A stretch of DNA of 49,643 nucleotides from an uncultured Myxococcales bacterium (GCA_903911905.1 CAIWFK010000340.1:1-49643), one strand, 5' to 3'; shown: positions 9,056 to 18,017, numbered from the stretch's first letter. The notes: a model not told the origin generated them from the letters alone. Numbers and translations: made by a program.

Positions 9056-10236
9056 TGCGCGCCCTCGGTCTGGTCTTCGTGGTGTCGGTGGTCGGCCTCG
9101 GGTGCTTCAACCCCGACGACATCTTCCCGGTGTCGGGCAGCGTGCGCTCGGGGTCCGGCGTCGACGGGCAGGTGGTCAAGCTGCTGCGCCAGCCGACCGC
9201 GGGCAGTTGCGACCAACAGACCCTGGCGGTGCCTTTCAAGGACGTCACCACCGATGCCGGCGGCTCGTACGGCTTCGAGGTCTTCCGTGCGCAGTCGCAG
9301 AGCCTGACCACCATGGGCTCGTTCTGCTTCCGGGTGTCTGCCACCTTCGACGGCTCGGGCAGCCAGGCATTCGCCGACCTGAACCGCATCACCCAGCAAC
9401 TGACGCTGCCGCCGCTGCGCGACTGGCAGGCCAGGGCCGCGCTCGACGGGGGCGTGCTGACCTTCGAGCCCGTCATTCCCTGGCCCGACGACGTCTCACT
9501 CGACGGAGGCCCGGTCACCACGCTCGACCACCGCGTCGAGGTGCTCACCGACGCCGGCACCATCGTCTGGCGCACCGAAGACTGGTTCCCCAACCCCGAT
9601 GGCGGCGCGAACCTGCGCGAGCCGATGGTGCTCGACGACATGCGCCTCGAAGACTTCGAGGCGAAGACGTACCTGACCGCGAGACTGGTCGAGCTCGACC
9701 CGCCGGTGCTCGACCTCGCCGCGCGTACCCCCCCCCCCACCCACCTGCGCTCGGGTCAGCACCTGTCGCTGCATGGCGCGCGGGTGGCGCTCAGCCGTGG
9801 GCTGCCCTGCCCCGAGCTCGCCTCGCCGTGCCCGCTCACCGACGGTGACGCGGCGTACTTCACGCTGTCGACCAACACGTTGACGCTCTCGCTGCCCACG
9901 CCGGCGCCGTTGACCGCCATCGTGCTGCGCGGCGTGGAGACCGCCTCACCGCTGGTGGGGGTCGTGCTCACGCAAGACGACGGCGGCATGCAGCACCTCT
10001 CGCATCAACTGCCACTCTCGGTGGAGGACCTGCGCGCAGCCGGCGTCGGTGGAGGAGGCGCCGGAGGCGGAGGCGTCATTCCTCCTCGACGGCGCGATGG
10101 GGGAATCCCGTCGATGACCTTGCCGGCCATCACCACCTGGTCGGTGGTGACGCTCGACGGCGGCGCCAGCTTCGGCACGGTGCAACTGGTCTTCCCCGAG
10201 CCGGTGACGAAGGTCGGGGAAGTGTCGCTCTTCTGA
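9055..10236 (+). CDS. lipoprotein coupled to the second TonB receptor
   Basis: A 393-residue predicted lipoprotein (MRALGLVFVVSVVGLGCFN, lipobox GLGC). ATG 9055 overlaps the receptor stop by one base, the same arrangement as at 2039. After the Cys there is a transthyretin-like β-sandwich segment (FPVSGSVRSGSGVDGQVVKLL, DVTTDAGGSYGFEVF) that suggests a carboxypeptidase-regulatory or CNA-B-like domain. The rest is β-rich and unassigned, with a Gly-rich stretch (GVGGGGAGGGGV) near the C-terminus. An 11-C tract at 9728-9738 lies in the reading frame and encodes TPPPT. The protein is not obviously homologous to the first lipoprotein by eye, though its position is equivalent. A surface role in substrate capture is inferred from context. 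Confidence 0.85.
   Translation: MRALGLVFVVSVVGLGCFNPDDIFPVSGSVRSGSGVDGQVVKLLRQPTAGSCDQQTLAVPFKDVTTDAGGSYGFEVFRAQSQSLTTMGSFCFRVSATFDGSGSQAFADLNRITQQLTLPPLRDWQARAALDGGVLTFEPVIPWPDDVSLDGGPVTTLDHRVEVLTDAGTIVWRTEDWFPNPDGGANLREPMVLDDMRLEDFEAKTYLTARLVELDPPVLDLAARTPPPTHLRSGQHLSLHGARVALSRGLPCPELASPCPLTDGDAAYFTLSTNTLTLSLPTPAPLTAIVLRGVETASPLVGVVLTQDDGGMQHLSHQLPLSVEDLRAAGVGGGGAGGGGVIPPRRRDGGIPSMTLPAITTWSVVTLDGGASFGTVQLVFPEPVTKVGEVSLF
9728..9738 (+). repeat. poly-C tract (11 C) inside a coding region
   Basis: An uninterrupted run of 11 C follows GCGCGTA within the lipoprotein gene. It encodes Thr-Pro-Pro-Pro-Thr in the annotated frame, and a gain or loss of one C would truncate or alter the last ~170 residues. 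No other mononucleotide run of this length was noticed in the window. Confidence 0.9.
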
Positions 10237-10242
10237 CGCGGC

Positions 10243-10749
10243 TCAGCCCTTGAGCGAGGCGACCAGCGCGTCGAAGTCCTTCTTCGCGGCCTCGACCGTC
10301 TTCGCCGAACCGGTGAACTTGAAGAACACGGTGCCGCCCTTGCCCTCGACGATGGCGCCGAGCAGCTTGCTGCCGGGCTTGGCCACCTTGGGGCCGGCCA
10401 TGCCACCCGACTGGTACGTGCCTTCGACCTCGACGCGGGTCACCTCGAGGCCGTTGACCTTGTCCTTCTTCGTGGACGACTTGCTGCCGGCGTCGAACTG
10501 GCTGACCCAGCGCTTGACGTTCTCGTCGACGCCGCCGCCCTGGCCCGCGCCGAAGAAGAAGACCGCGCACTCGCCCGCTTCGGTCTCGCCCTTGGCGGCG
10601 GGCACCACGTAGGTCGCCGCGCGCATGGGCCGCGCTTCCGACGCGGTCCACGCCTTGGGCGCCGTCCAGCTCACGCCGCCCGCGCTCTCGGCGAGCGCGA
10701 ACGAGGAGACCACCACTGCAGCGAAGACGACCGGGCGCAGGAAGTTCAT
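10243..10749 (-). CDS. small exported protein, unknown family
   Basis: A 168-residue protein with a Sec signal peptide (MNFLRPVVFAAVVVSSFALAE, cleavage after FALA). The mature part begins GGVSWTAPKAWTASEARPMR, a pattern like proteins in which a W-x-x-P-x-W segment opens a PsbP-like or Mog1-like fold. It continues with a single Cys in AGECAVFFFGAG, the segment ENVKRWVSQF, and a Gly/Lys-rich turn, and ends KKDFDALVASLKG. The pattern is consistent with a periplasmic ligand-binding β-sheet protein, but I do not recognise a named family. The stop is 6 bases from the convergent lipoprotein stop. It is followed upstream on the same strand by yceI, 19 bases from its start, so the two may be co-transcribed from the yceI side. 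Confidence 0.8.
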   Translation of the reverse strand: MNFLRPVVFAAVVVSSFALAESAGGVSWTAPKAWTASEARPMRAATYVVPAAKGETEAGECAVFFFGAGQGGGVDENVKRWVSQFDAGSKSSTKKDKVNGLEVTRVEVEGTYQSGGMAGPKVAKPGSKLLGAIVEGKGGTVFFKFTGSAKTVEAAKKDFDALVASLKG

Positions 10750-10768
10750 GCGCCGGTCTTAGGGCACT

Positions 10769-11302
10769 TCACTTCGCCTTCGCCAGCTCGAGCTCGATGT
10801 TCAGCTCGACGTTCTCGCTGACCAGCACGCCACCGGTCTCGAGCGCCTGGTTCCAGTTGAGGCCGAAATCCTTCCGGTTCACCGAGCCCTTGAGCTCGAA
10901 GCCGGCCTTCTCGTTGCCCCACGGGTCCTTCGCCACGCCGCCGAAGGTGCCCTCGAGCGCCACGTCCTTCGTCACGCCGTGCATGGTGAGCGCGCCGTGC
11001 AGGGTGAAGTGTTCGGCGTTCTTCACCTCGACCTTGCCCGAGACGAAGGTCATGGTCGGAAACTTCGCGGCGTCGAAGAAGTCGGGCGACTTGAGGTGGT
11101 TGTCGCGATCGCCCACGCCGGTGTTGATGGTCGCCACGTCGATGGTCACCTTCGCGCTCGAGGCCGCCAGGTTCGCGGGGTCGAGCTTCACGTCGGCGGT
11201 GAAGCCCGGGAAGCTGCCGCGCACCTTCGAGATGACCAGGTGGCGAACGGTGAAGTGAATGCCCGAGTGGGTGGCGTCGAGGTTCCAGGTGGCTGCGGTC
11301 AT
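10769..11302 (-). CDS. YceI-family lipid-binding protein
   Basis: A 177-residue YceI-like protein, an extended lipocalin-type β-barrel that in known members binds amphiphilic or isoprenoid molecules. The start is ATG 11302 (MTAATWNLDATHSGIHFTVR), preceded by AGGAG at good spacing. Signature phrases are WNLDATHSGIHFTVRH, GSFPGFTADVKLD, DNHLKSPDFFDAAKFPTMTF, LHGALTMHGVTKDV and RKDFGLNWNQ. It lacks a signal peptide from this start, so it is predicted to be cytoplasmic, unlike E. coli YceI; many soil-bacterial members are the same. An upstream in-frame extension exists but has no better start. Confidence 0.95.
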   Translation of the reverse strand: MTAATWNLDATHSGIHFTVRHLVISKVRGSFPGFTADVKLDPANLAASSAKVTIDVATINTGVGDRDNHLKSPDFFDAAKFPTMTFVSGKVEVKNAEHFTLHGALTMHGVTKDVALEGTFGGVAKDPWGNEKAGFELKGSVNRKDFGLNWNQALETGGVLVSENVELNIELELAKAK

Positions 11303-11584
11303 GGTGAGGCTCCTTGGGTGTGCTGCTGCGAGGTGAGCCTTTTGGTGTGCACCTTTGACGCCACGGAGGGCTCGAGCAATCGCGTGGGCTTCGAGGGCAG
11401 TGACTCTCAATATGGGAGGCGGGACTCTCGAATCGACATCAAACCAACAGACCGCCTCGCGAGCAACGCCGGGGGTCGCCACGAACCTTCAGGCACCTTC
11501 ACGTAGCTGCTGGCCGACGCCAGACATGACGACGCCCGCCGTGGCGCGAGGCCAGGGCGGGCGGCGGGTCAAACGGTCAACTGC
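11303..11584. other. intergenic region downstream of the Cys-rich gene, upstream of yceI
   Basis: 282 bases without a convincing gene. It must contain the yceI promoter on the minus strand. A hairpin at 11534-11562 (GCCCGCC with GGCGGGC, inner TGGC with GCCA) follows the Cys-rich gene stop on the minus strand, but no T-run follows it, so it is at best a non-canonical terminator. Confidence 0.5.
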
Positions 11585-12610
11585 TCACTGGCAGGTGTGC
11601 GAGGTGCCGTTGCAGTTACCCGCGAGGAGGCAGGGGTCGCCAGCGTTGGTGCAGAAGCCAGGGAGCCCGAGTCCGGGAATCAGCGTGTCACAGCAACCGG
11701 TGCCGCCGCAGTCCGCGACGGTCGAGCACAGGCCGGGGATGCCGGCATCGAGACCACCGCCGCCACCACCCGAGCCACCGACGCATGCGCCGGCGTCGAG
11801 GTCACAGGTACCGCCGGTCTGGCAGCCTACGCACGCGCCGCCCGCCATGCCGTTGCCGCACTGCGCGGCCGAGAACATCGAGTGGTCGATGCAGGTCGCG
11901 CCGTCGCAGCAGCCGTTGGGACAGGTGGTGGCATTGCAGGTCGCCGTGCCCGAGCAGGTGCCGTTCGCCTGGCAGGTGCTGCCGGCGCCGCACACGTTGC
12001 ACAACTGGCCGGGCGCGCCGCACGCCGCGGTGGTGTTGCCTGTCTGGCAGGCGAAGGTCGAGGTGTCGATGCAGCCATTGCAGGCGGTGCACATGCCGGC
12101 CACGCAGGTGTTGCCGGTCGGGCACGAGGTGCACATCGCACCGGCGGTGCCGCAACGATTCGGCGTCGTCACCGTGATGCAGGTCCCCGAGGTGCTGCAG
12201 CAGCCGTTGGGGCAGTTGGTCGCGTTGCACGAACCCGCGCCGCCGCCGGTGGCCGAACCGCCGCCCGTCGTGGTGCCGCCGCCAGTGGTGGTGCCGCCGC
12301 CAGTCGCCGTGCCGCCACCGGTCGCGCTGCCGCCGCCGGTCGAAGCGCCGAGGCACGCGCCGCCGTAGGCCGAGCCGTTGTTCGTCTTCTGACAGGTGAT
12401 GCCCGCGCCCTGACACGGCGCACAGCTCGCGCCGGCCGCGCCGCACTGCTCGAGCTTGTCGCCCAACTGGCAGATGCCCTGGTCGTCACAGCAGCCATCA
12501 CAGTTGCCCGAGCCGCAGGTGGTGGGGGCCTTGGCCTTGCCGCACGAGGGAGCGAGAGCGAGGAAGAAGCCGACCGCGGCGCCGAGCGCCAATGCCTTTG
12601 CTGCGTTCAT
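11585..12610 (-). CDS. Cys-rich repeat lipoprotein
   Basis: A 341-residue exported protein starting at ATG 12610 with GGAG about 9 bases upstream. The signal peptide MNAAKALALGAAVGFFLALAPSC ends in a plausible lipobox (APSC). A first Cys module (CGSGNCDGCCDDQGICQ) is followed by a TATGGG/TTTGGG linker and then four more related modules of ~38-45 residues, for example CNATNCPNGCCSTSGTC and CNATTCPNGCCDGATC, each with about six to eight Cys. The spacing suggests disulfide-bonded mini-domains. I recognise the style from myxobacterial surface proteins but not a named function. It is divergent from the ASH/VWA lipoprotein gene, sharing a 253-base upstream region. Confidence 0.85.
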   Translation of the reverse strand: MNAAKALALGAAVGFFLALAPSCGKAKAPTTCGSGNCDGCCDDQGICQLGDKLEQCGAAGASCAPCQGAGITCQKTNNGSAYGGACLGASTGGGSATGGGTATGGGTTTGGGTTTGGGSATGGGAGSCNATNCPNGCCSTSGTCITVTTPNRCGTAGAMCTSCPTGNTCVAGMCTACNGCIDTSTFACQTGNTTAACGAPGQLCNVCGAGSTCQANGTCSGTATCNATTCPNGCCDGATCIDHSMFSAAQCGNGMAGGACVGCQTGGTCDLDAGACVGGSGGGGGGLDAGIPGLCSTVADCGGTGCCDTLIPGLGLPGFCTNAGDPCLLAGNCNGTSHTCQ

Positions 12611-12863
12611 GGAACATCTCCAGAGGTGACGAAAGAGAGCGTCTCGGAGGCGGCCACCGCCAAGACCTGGGTGTGCGCGCCCGTCTACACATTGCGCCGC
12701 TGTCGGACAAGTCCACACGCCCCGGTCTGATCCTCGGATCATGGTCTTCCACCATGGAGGATGTAGGTCCGTGTAAGTCGAAGGGAGGGGGTTGATCTCC
12801 TCTGCGCACAAGCGCACATTGCGCCGCCTTTCGAAGCCCCCCTTGTCCGGAGAAGGTCCCATC
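12611..12863. promoter_or_regulatory. shared divergent upstream region with direct repeat
   Basis: 253 bases between two divergently transcribed surface lipoproteins. The 13-mer CACATTGCGCCGC occurs at 12688-12700 and again at 12815-12827. A short hairpin (CATGGT, loop CTTCC, ACCATG) lies at 12740-12756. GGAGAAGG at 12849-12856 is the ribosome site of the plus-strand gene. No promoter consensus is convincing. Confidence 0.4.
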
Positions 12864-15800
12864 ATGGTGCGTTCGTTCCCCACCGTGCCTGCGCTCGTCG
12901 CGGCCGCCCTCGTCGTCTCGGTCAGTGGCTGCAACTGCAACCGCGGCAATGGCCTGACCAACAACTACGGTGAAATCGGCGTGGTCTGGCGCGACGCCAC
13001 CAACACCCGCATCGTGAACCGCGACGCGACCTACGACTTCGGCTCGGCGCTCACCGGCGACCGCAAGCAGCTGTCGCTGACCGTCACCAACACCGGCGCG
13101 GGCAAGCTCACCCTCTCGAAGCTCGAGCTGACCAGCGGCGACCCGGTCGCGGTCATCGGCACCGACGTGCCCATGGCCACCACGGCCTTCGAAGTGAACT
13201 TCACCGCGCCCGTGGAAATCGACCCGGCCGGCCAGGCCGACTTCGACATGTTCTTCACGCCCAAGACCTTGAAGGGCGACTACAACTCGAAGCTGACGCT
13301 GACCGCGGAAGGCACGCGCGCCGAAGACGCGACGGCCACCATCACGCTGCTGGGCAAGAGCGAGAAGGGCGCCTGCGACCTGCCCTCGAGCATCAACTTC
13401 GGCAAGGTCGCCCTGGGCGAGACGTTCCCCTTCACGGTGCCCTTCATCAACCCCACCACCATCGACGCCACCGGCAACGCGGGCGACATCACCGGCGCCG
13501 ACGCGACCTCGTTCGGCTACGCGCCCAACTCGCCCAAGGGCGTGGTGCAGGTGCCGGCGATGACCACCAAGAACGTGGTCATCACCTTCAGCCCCACCGA
13601 GAAGCGCCTCTATTCGGCGCAGGTCGTGCTGCGTGGCCCGGGCGCGTGCCCCGACACCACCGTGACCCTGACCGGTGAAGGCAGCGACGCGACCCTCTCG
13701 TGGACGCCCAAGAACCTCACCTACGGCAACGTCGCCCCCGGCAACGAAGTGGTGAAGGAAGTCGTCTTCACCAACCCCGCGTCGGTGCCGCTCACCCTGA
13801 CCAACGTGAGCTCGATGCTGCCTGACTTCTACCAGGTCGTGCCCGCTGGCCAGAATGGCAACACCTTCACGGTGCAGCCCAACGGCGTGCCCACCACGAT
13901 GAAGATCGCCTGCAACCCCACCGTGCTCGGTCACCGCACCTCGGCGATGAACTTCCAGACCGGCCTGACCCAGTTGCCTGCCGGCGCCATCGCGCTCGAC
14001 TGCATGGGCGGTGGGCCGCGCATCAAGGTGACGCCGAACCCCACGCTCAACTTCGGCCTCGTCGGCTTCTTCCCAGGCACGCCCAGCTTCAACGTGACCC
14101 GCAAGGTGAACGTGCAGAACGTGGGCACCATGCCTGCGGTGCCCGACCCGGCGGCGAACCTCTTCCTGGGCCAGGTCTCGGCCGGCATGGTCGGTGGGCT
14201 GCCGCTCTTCGACATCACGCCGACCAACGCCACCACCGACCCCGCCGAGTTCACGGTCGCGCTGGGCAGCCCGTACAACACCACCAACGGCCTGGCTGCC
14301 GTCGCCGGCGCCAACTTCGTGGACCTGGTGGTGACCCTGAAGCCGACCGCCATGGGCATGAAGGCGGCCGACCTCAACATCTACTCGAATGACCCCGGCC
14401 AGCCGACGGTCACCGTGCACATCACCGCCGACGTGCAGCAGTTGCCGCCCTGCAACTACAGCGTCTCGCCGGCCACCGCGAACTTCGGCCTGGTGACCCC
14501 GGGCACCACGAAGGACCTGCCCATCAACATCACCAACCTCGGCACGCAGAGCGCCGACCACTGCTACGTGTCGGGCATCGACCTGGCGGCGGGCAGCGAC
14601 CTGGCCTTCTCCATCGTCGGCGGCCCGGTGGTGAGCGTCGACCTGATGCCGCAGCAGACCTACCAGGTCGTGGTGCGCGTCGCTCCGCAGGGAGCCGTGC
14701 CCACCTCGCTGCAGACGCTGACCGGTGCGTTGACCTTCAACATCACCAGCCCCACCACGCCGCAGGCGGTGGTGCCGCTGCGCGCCTCGGTTGGCCCCAG
14801 TTGCCTCGTGGTGACGCCCGACCCGCTCGACTTCGGCACGGTGAAGGTGGGCTGCTCGCCCGCGCCGCGCACGCTGAACATCTACAACGTGTGCAGCACC
14901 AACGTGACCATCAGCAGCTTCGCGATGCAGTCGTCGGGCGGTCTGCCCTTCGGCCCCGGCTGCACCAACGCGGCCGGCTGCCCCGAGTTCTTCCTCTCGG
15001 CGACGCCCGTGATTCCCGGCGGTGGTCTGACGCTCGCCCCTGGCGCCGCGCCCGTCACCTTCCAGGCGCGGTACTCACCCATCGACGTCGGCTCGGACAG
15101 CGGGTCGGTCGCCATCAACGCGCTGCAGAACGGCCAGAGCATCACCTACCTGGTGACGTTGCAGGGCGCGGGCGACACCATGGGTCTCGAGACCGACACC
15201 TTCACCCAGGACCAGCAGCCCAAGGCCGACATCCTTCTCGTCATCGACGACTCGGGTTCGATGGCCGACAAGCAGATGAGCCTGGCGACGAACTTCAGCT
15301 CGTTCATTCAGTACGCGGTGGCGGCGAACGTCGACTACCACCTGGCCGTGACCACCACGACCGCCAACTTCGCGGCCTGCGGTGGCCTCTGCACCTCGGT
15401 CGCCAAGGACGGCGAGCTCGAGCTCGATACGGTGCTCAACACCCGTTACCTGACGCCGGCCACGCCGAACGTGTCGACCGCGTTCGCGCGCATGGTGAAC
15501 GTCGGCACCAACGGCTCGGGGGTCGAGCAGGGCCTCGAGGCAGCGACCTTCGCGCTGACGCCTCCGCTGGTCAGCGGCGTCAACGCGGGCTTCCTGCGTG
15601 ACCCGGCGAACCTGGCTGTCGTCGTGGTGTCCGACGCGTCCGACCAGTCTGACCAACCGGTCAGCTACTACCAGAACCGGTTGATCAACGTGAAGGGCTT
15701 CAACCGCCTCTCGATGTTCACCTTCAGCGACATCGGCCCGTACCAGCGCCCGGCGCCGGACCTCAGCGCGGCCTGCCAGTACGACGGCACGTACGACCCG

Positions 15801-16103
15801 GTGCTCTACGACACCGTGGTGGCCGCGACCGCGGGCATCAAGGACGAAATCTGCAACGCGAACTGGTCGTCGGCTCTGCAGCGCCTGGGTCAGACGGTCT
15901 TCGGTTTCCGCACGCAGTTCTACTTGAACAGCAAGGCCGACACGACCAAGCCCATCGTGGTGCAGGTCAACGGCATGAACGTCGCTTCGGGGGCCAACAC
16001 CTGGACCTACGACTCGGCCACCAACTCGGTGAAGTTCAACCCGGCCGCGACGCCTGGCCCTGGCCAGACGATGACGGTGACGTACACGACGCTCTGCATG
16101 TGA
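12864..16103 (+). CDS. choice-of-anchor-D (ASH) repeat lipoprotein with VWA domain
   Basis: A 1079-residue exported protein. ATG 12864 is preceded by GGAGAAGG at 7 bases and gives a lipobox signal peptide ending VVSVSGCNCN. Five to six immunoglobulin-like ASH/choice-of-anchor-D repeats follow, each opening with an NFG-type phrase: DFGSALTGDRKQLSLTVTN, INFGKVALGETFPFTV, TYGNVAPGNEVVKEVVF, LNFGLVGFFPGTPSF, ANFGLVTPGTTKDLPI and LDFGTVKVGCSPAPR. Around residue 785 a von Willebrand A domain begins with an intact MIDAS motif (LLVIDDSGSM) and runs to about residue 1000. The architecture implies a surface-displayed, metal-dependent adhesion module on a stalk. A strong terminator follows at 16132. Confidence 0.92.
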   Translation: MVRSFPTVPALVAAALVVSVSGCNCNRGNGLTNNYGEIGVVWRDATNTRIVNRDATYDFGSALTGDRKQLSLTVTNTGAGKLTLSKLELTSGDPVAVIGTDVPMATTAFEVNFTAPVEIDPAGQADFDMFFTPKTLKGDYNSKLTLTAEGTRAEDATATITLLGKSEKGACDLPSSINFGKVALGETFPFTVPFINPTTIDATGNAGDITGADATSFGYAPNSPKGVVQVPAMTTKNVVITFSPTEKRLYSAQVVLRGPGACPDTTVTLTGEGSDATLSWTPKNLTYGNVAPGNEVVKEVVFTNPASVPLTLTNVSSMLPDFYQVVPAGQNGNTFTVQPNGVPTTMKIACNPTVLGHRTSAMNFQTGLTQLPAGAIALDCMGGGPRIKVTPNPTLNFGLVGFFPGTPSFNVTRKVNVQNVGTMPAVPDPAANLFLGQVSAGMVGGLPLFDITPTNATTDPAEFTVALGSPYNTTNGLAAVAGANFVDLVVTLKPTAMGMKAADLNIYSNDPGQPTVTVHITADVQQLPPCNYSVSPATANFGLVTPGTTKDLPINITNLGTQSADHCYVSGIDLAAGSDLAFSIVGGPVVSVDLMPQQTYQVVVRVAPQGAVPTSLQTLTGALTFNITSPTTPQAVVPLRASVGPSCLVVTPDPLDFGTVKVGCSPAPRTLNIYNVCSTNVTISSFAMQSSGGLPFGPGCTNAAGCPEFFLSATPVIPGGGLTLAPGAAPVTFQARYSPIDVGSDSGSVAINALQNGQSITYLVTLQGAGDTMGLETDTFTQDQQPKADILLVIDDSGSMADKQMSLATNFSSFIQYAVAANVDYHLAVTTTTANFAACGGLCTSVAKDGELELDTVLNTRYLTPATPNVSTAFARMVNVGTNGSGVEQGLEAATFALTPPLVSGVNAGFLRDPANLAVVVVSDASDQSDQPVSYYQNRLINVKGFNRLSMFTFSDIGPYQRPAPDLSAACQYDGTYDPVLYDTVVAATAGIKDEICNANWSSALQRLGQTVFGFRTQFYLNSKADTTKPIVVQVNGMNVASGANTWTYDSATNSVKFNPAATPGPGQTMTVTYTTLCM

Positions 16104-16131
16104 GCGGGCCGTCGGGGTCGTGAGGTACCAG

Positions 16132-16166
16132 CCGCTCGGCCTTCACTGGCCGGGCGGTTTTGTTTT
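16132..16166 (+). terminator. intrinsic terminator after the ASH/VWA gene
   Basis: A ten-base-pair stem, CCGCTCGGCC at 16132-16141 and GGCCGGGCGG at 16148-16157 with one G-T pair, encloses the loop TTCACT and is followed by TTTTGTTTT. It starts 28 bases after the stop. Confidence 0.9.
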
Positions 16167-16376
16167 GCGGTCAGCGCGCCGTCGAGGGGGGGAGCCGAAG
16201 GAGCCGCGCACTGACGGTGCGTCCTCTGCGGAGCCCTCGATTGCCGCGGCGGCCGATTTCCAGCGGGGTCGCCCACTGGCGGTGCGTCGTCGGCAGCGAG
16301 CCGCACACCGGTGGTCAGTCAGAGCCCCTCGCGTCGCCAGGTCATCGCGGGAAACGTGGGCGCTCCGAGTTTCGGG
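16167..16376. other. intergenic tail-to-tail region
   Basis: About 210 bases between the terminator and the convergent CsgG-like gene. I see no ORF with coding bias and no second clear terminator on the minus strand. Confidence 0.5.
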
Positions 16377-18017
16377 TCACGGAACGTCGCACGGGGCGAC
16401 CGGCACCAACGCACCGCCGGCACGCGACGCACGCGCCGCGAAGTCGAGCACCGCCGGGCAGTCGGCGACGCGTTGCGCCTCGGCCGCGACGATGAGCCAG
16501 GCCCGGTTGGCGAGCGCTGGCTTCTTCTGAGCGCACGCGGCGAGCCGGTCCCCCAACGTCACGAGCCCCGAGCGGCCCGAGGCGCGCCAGAGGCGATGGG
16601 CGTGCGCGGCGAGGTCGAGCGAGTCGTCGCACGCACGGACCTTCGCCTCGGCCTTCTCGTCGTCGTCCCCCAGCAACATCACCGCCTCGACCTTGGCGCT
16701 GAGCGCAGGGAAATCTTCGGCGGTGGGAAAGGCGTCGAGGAAGGCCTGCCACTGGGCGACGGCCTCTTCGCGGCGACCCAACAACACCAGCATCTCGGCG
16801 TGCTCGTTGACCACGCCCACCGCCAGATGCGCCCGCTCGGTCGGAGCATCGAGCGATAACGACTGCTGCGCCCGCGCGAACCACTTCCGCGCCTGCTCCA
16901 GCTGCGCCGGGTTGCGCTGGGCTCGAGAAGGCCGCAACGCGAACTCCTCGACGTCCGAATAGTGCGGTGTCCACCCCGAGCCGATGAAGCGCCCAAGGTC
17001 GGCAGCCACGCTGGTCGGCGTCAGGAAGGTCCAGTTGGTCAGGTCGAGCCCGAAGGCCTGCTTCTCGAGCGCCAGTTCGTCGTCGGGGACCTTCGGCTCG
17101 AGGTGCTTGCCCCGCGCCGCGGTCAGCTCGTCGACCAGCTTCTCGCCGTCGTCGAGAAATTGCTGCTCGAGCGCCTCGACGGTCTCGCGCTTCGAGGGCG
17201 GCACCCAGGTGGCGGCGTCGTCCTTCGCCTGGGTCAGTCGCTTGAGCGAGACCAGGTCCAGCGAGCACCTCGCCACCCGCGCGCCGAGCCGCACCGCGGG
17301 GTCCTTCGAGGCGAGCAGAGCAGACAAGCGCACCCGAGCCGCGCGCTCGAGTTCGTCGAACGAGTCACCGCGCTTCTTCTTCGCCTCGCGCAGGCGCCTG
17401 AGCACGTCGGCGTAGCGCACCTTCGCCAGCTCGAAATCGGGCGAGCCACGCACCGACTCGGCGAACTTCGAGCTGGCCTGGTCGAGCGCACCCGCGTCGA
17501 GGGCGTCGAGCGCCGCAGAATAGGCGACCAGCGAGCCGAGCGACGGGTGGCCCGAGGTGGTCGGCACCGTCGGCGTGCGCAGCGCCTCGAGCAGCCGCGA
17601 GACCAGCGTTTCTTCGAGTGAGAACAGGTCGCCGGGCGCGCCACGCACCGACGCCTTCGCGACTGCGGTGCCAGTGCCCAACTGAATGACCTTCACGTCG
17701 AGCCGCACCTCGGGGGCGACGGTGGTGATTTCGCCGTACACCTCGTGGGTCGCGCCCAGCAGGCGCCCCAGCTTCTGCGCGGTGGCGGGGTCGAAGGCCC
17801 GTGTGTGCTGCAGATCGAGTTCGGCGAGCACGGCCCAGATTCGCTCGCGCTCGACGACCGTCACCGAGGGTGCGCCCACCAGGTCGGTCATCACCATGTC
17901 GGCGAGCCCGCGACGCATCGGCTCGTAGGCCTGGTCGCCAGTGTCGTTGCCGAAGGGCAACACCGCGACCCGGAGCGGCACTGCCATCACCACCATCGTC
18001 ACCAGCGCGGGCAACAT
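16377..18017 (-). CDS. CsgG/FlgO-like exported protein
   Basis: A 546-residue protein when started at ATG 18017, which gives a short signal peptide (MLPALVTMVVMAVP) directly before LRVAVLPFGNDTGDQAYEPM. Residues ~14-155 match the CsgG/FlgO/LpoB-type fold: VAVLPF, GLADMVMTDLVGAPSVTVVERERI, QKLGRLLGATHEVYGEIT, DVKVIQLGTG. The C-terminal ~390 residues are helical with a TPR-like pattern (FAESVRGSPDFELAKVRYAD, LEQARKWFARAQQSL). It is probably a periplasmic or outer-membrane-associated scaffold. An in-frame ATG 18092 overlaps the start codon of the divergent esterase gene and would add a polar N-terminus, so I prefer 18017. The exact start is uncertain. Confidence 0.8.
   Translation of the reverse strand: MLPALVTMVVMAVPLRVAVLPFGNDTGDQAYEPMRRGLADMVMTDLVGAPSVTVVERERIWAVLAELDLQHTRAFDPATAQKLGRLLGATHEVYGEITTVAPEVRLDVKVIQLGTGTAVAKASVRGAPGDLFSLEETLVSRLLEALRTPTVPTTSGHPSLGSLVAYSAALDALDAGALDQASSKFAESVRGSPDFELAKVRYADVLRRLREAKKKRGDSFDELERAARVRLSALLASKDPAVRLGARVARCSLDLVSLKRLTQAKDDAATWVPPSKRETVEALEQQFLDDGEKLVDELTAARGKHLEPKVPDDELALEKQAFGLDLTNWTFLTPTSVAADLGRFIGSGWTPHYSDVEEFALRPSRAQRNPAQLEQARKWFARAQQSLSLDAPTERAHLAVGVVNEHAEMLVLLGRREEAVAQWQAFLDAFPTAEDFPALSAKVEAVMLLGDDDEKAEAKVRACDDSLDLAAHAHRLWRASGRSGLVTLGDRLAACAQKKPALANRAWLIVAAEAQRVADCPAVLDFAARASRAGGALVPVAPCDVP

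Noticed and set aside
11534-11562. Hairpin after the Cys-rich gene as an intrinsic terminator
   Set aside because: The stem is good, but no T-run follows on the minus strand, so I mention it only in the intergenic note.
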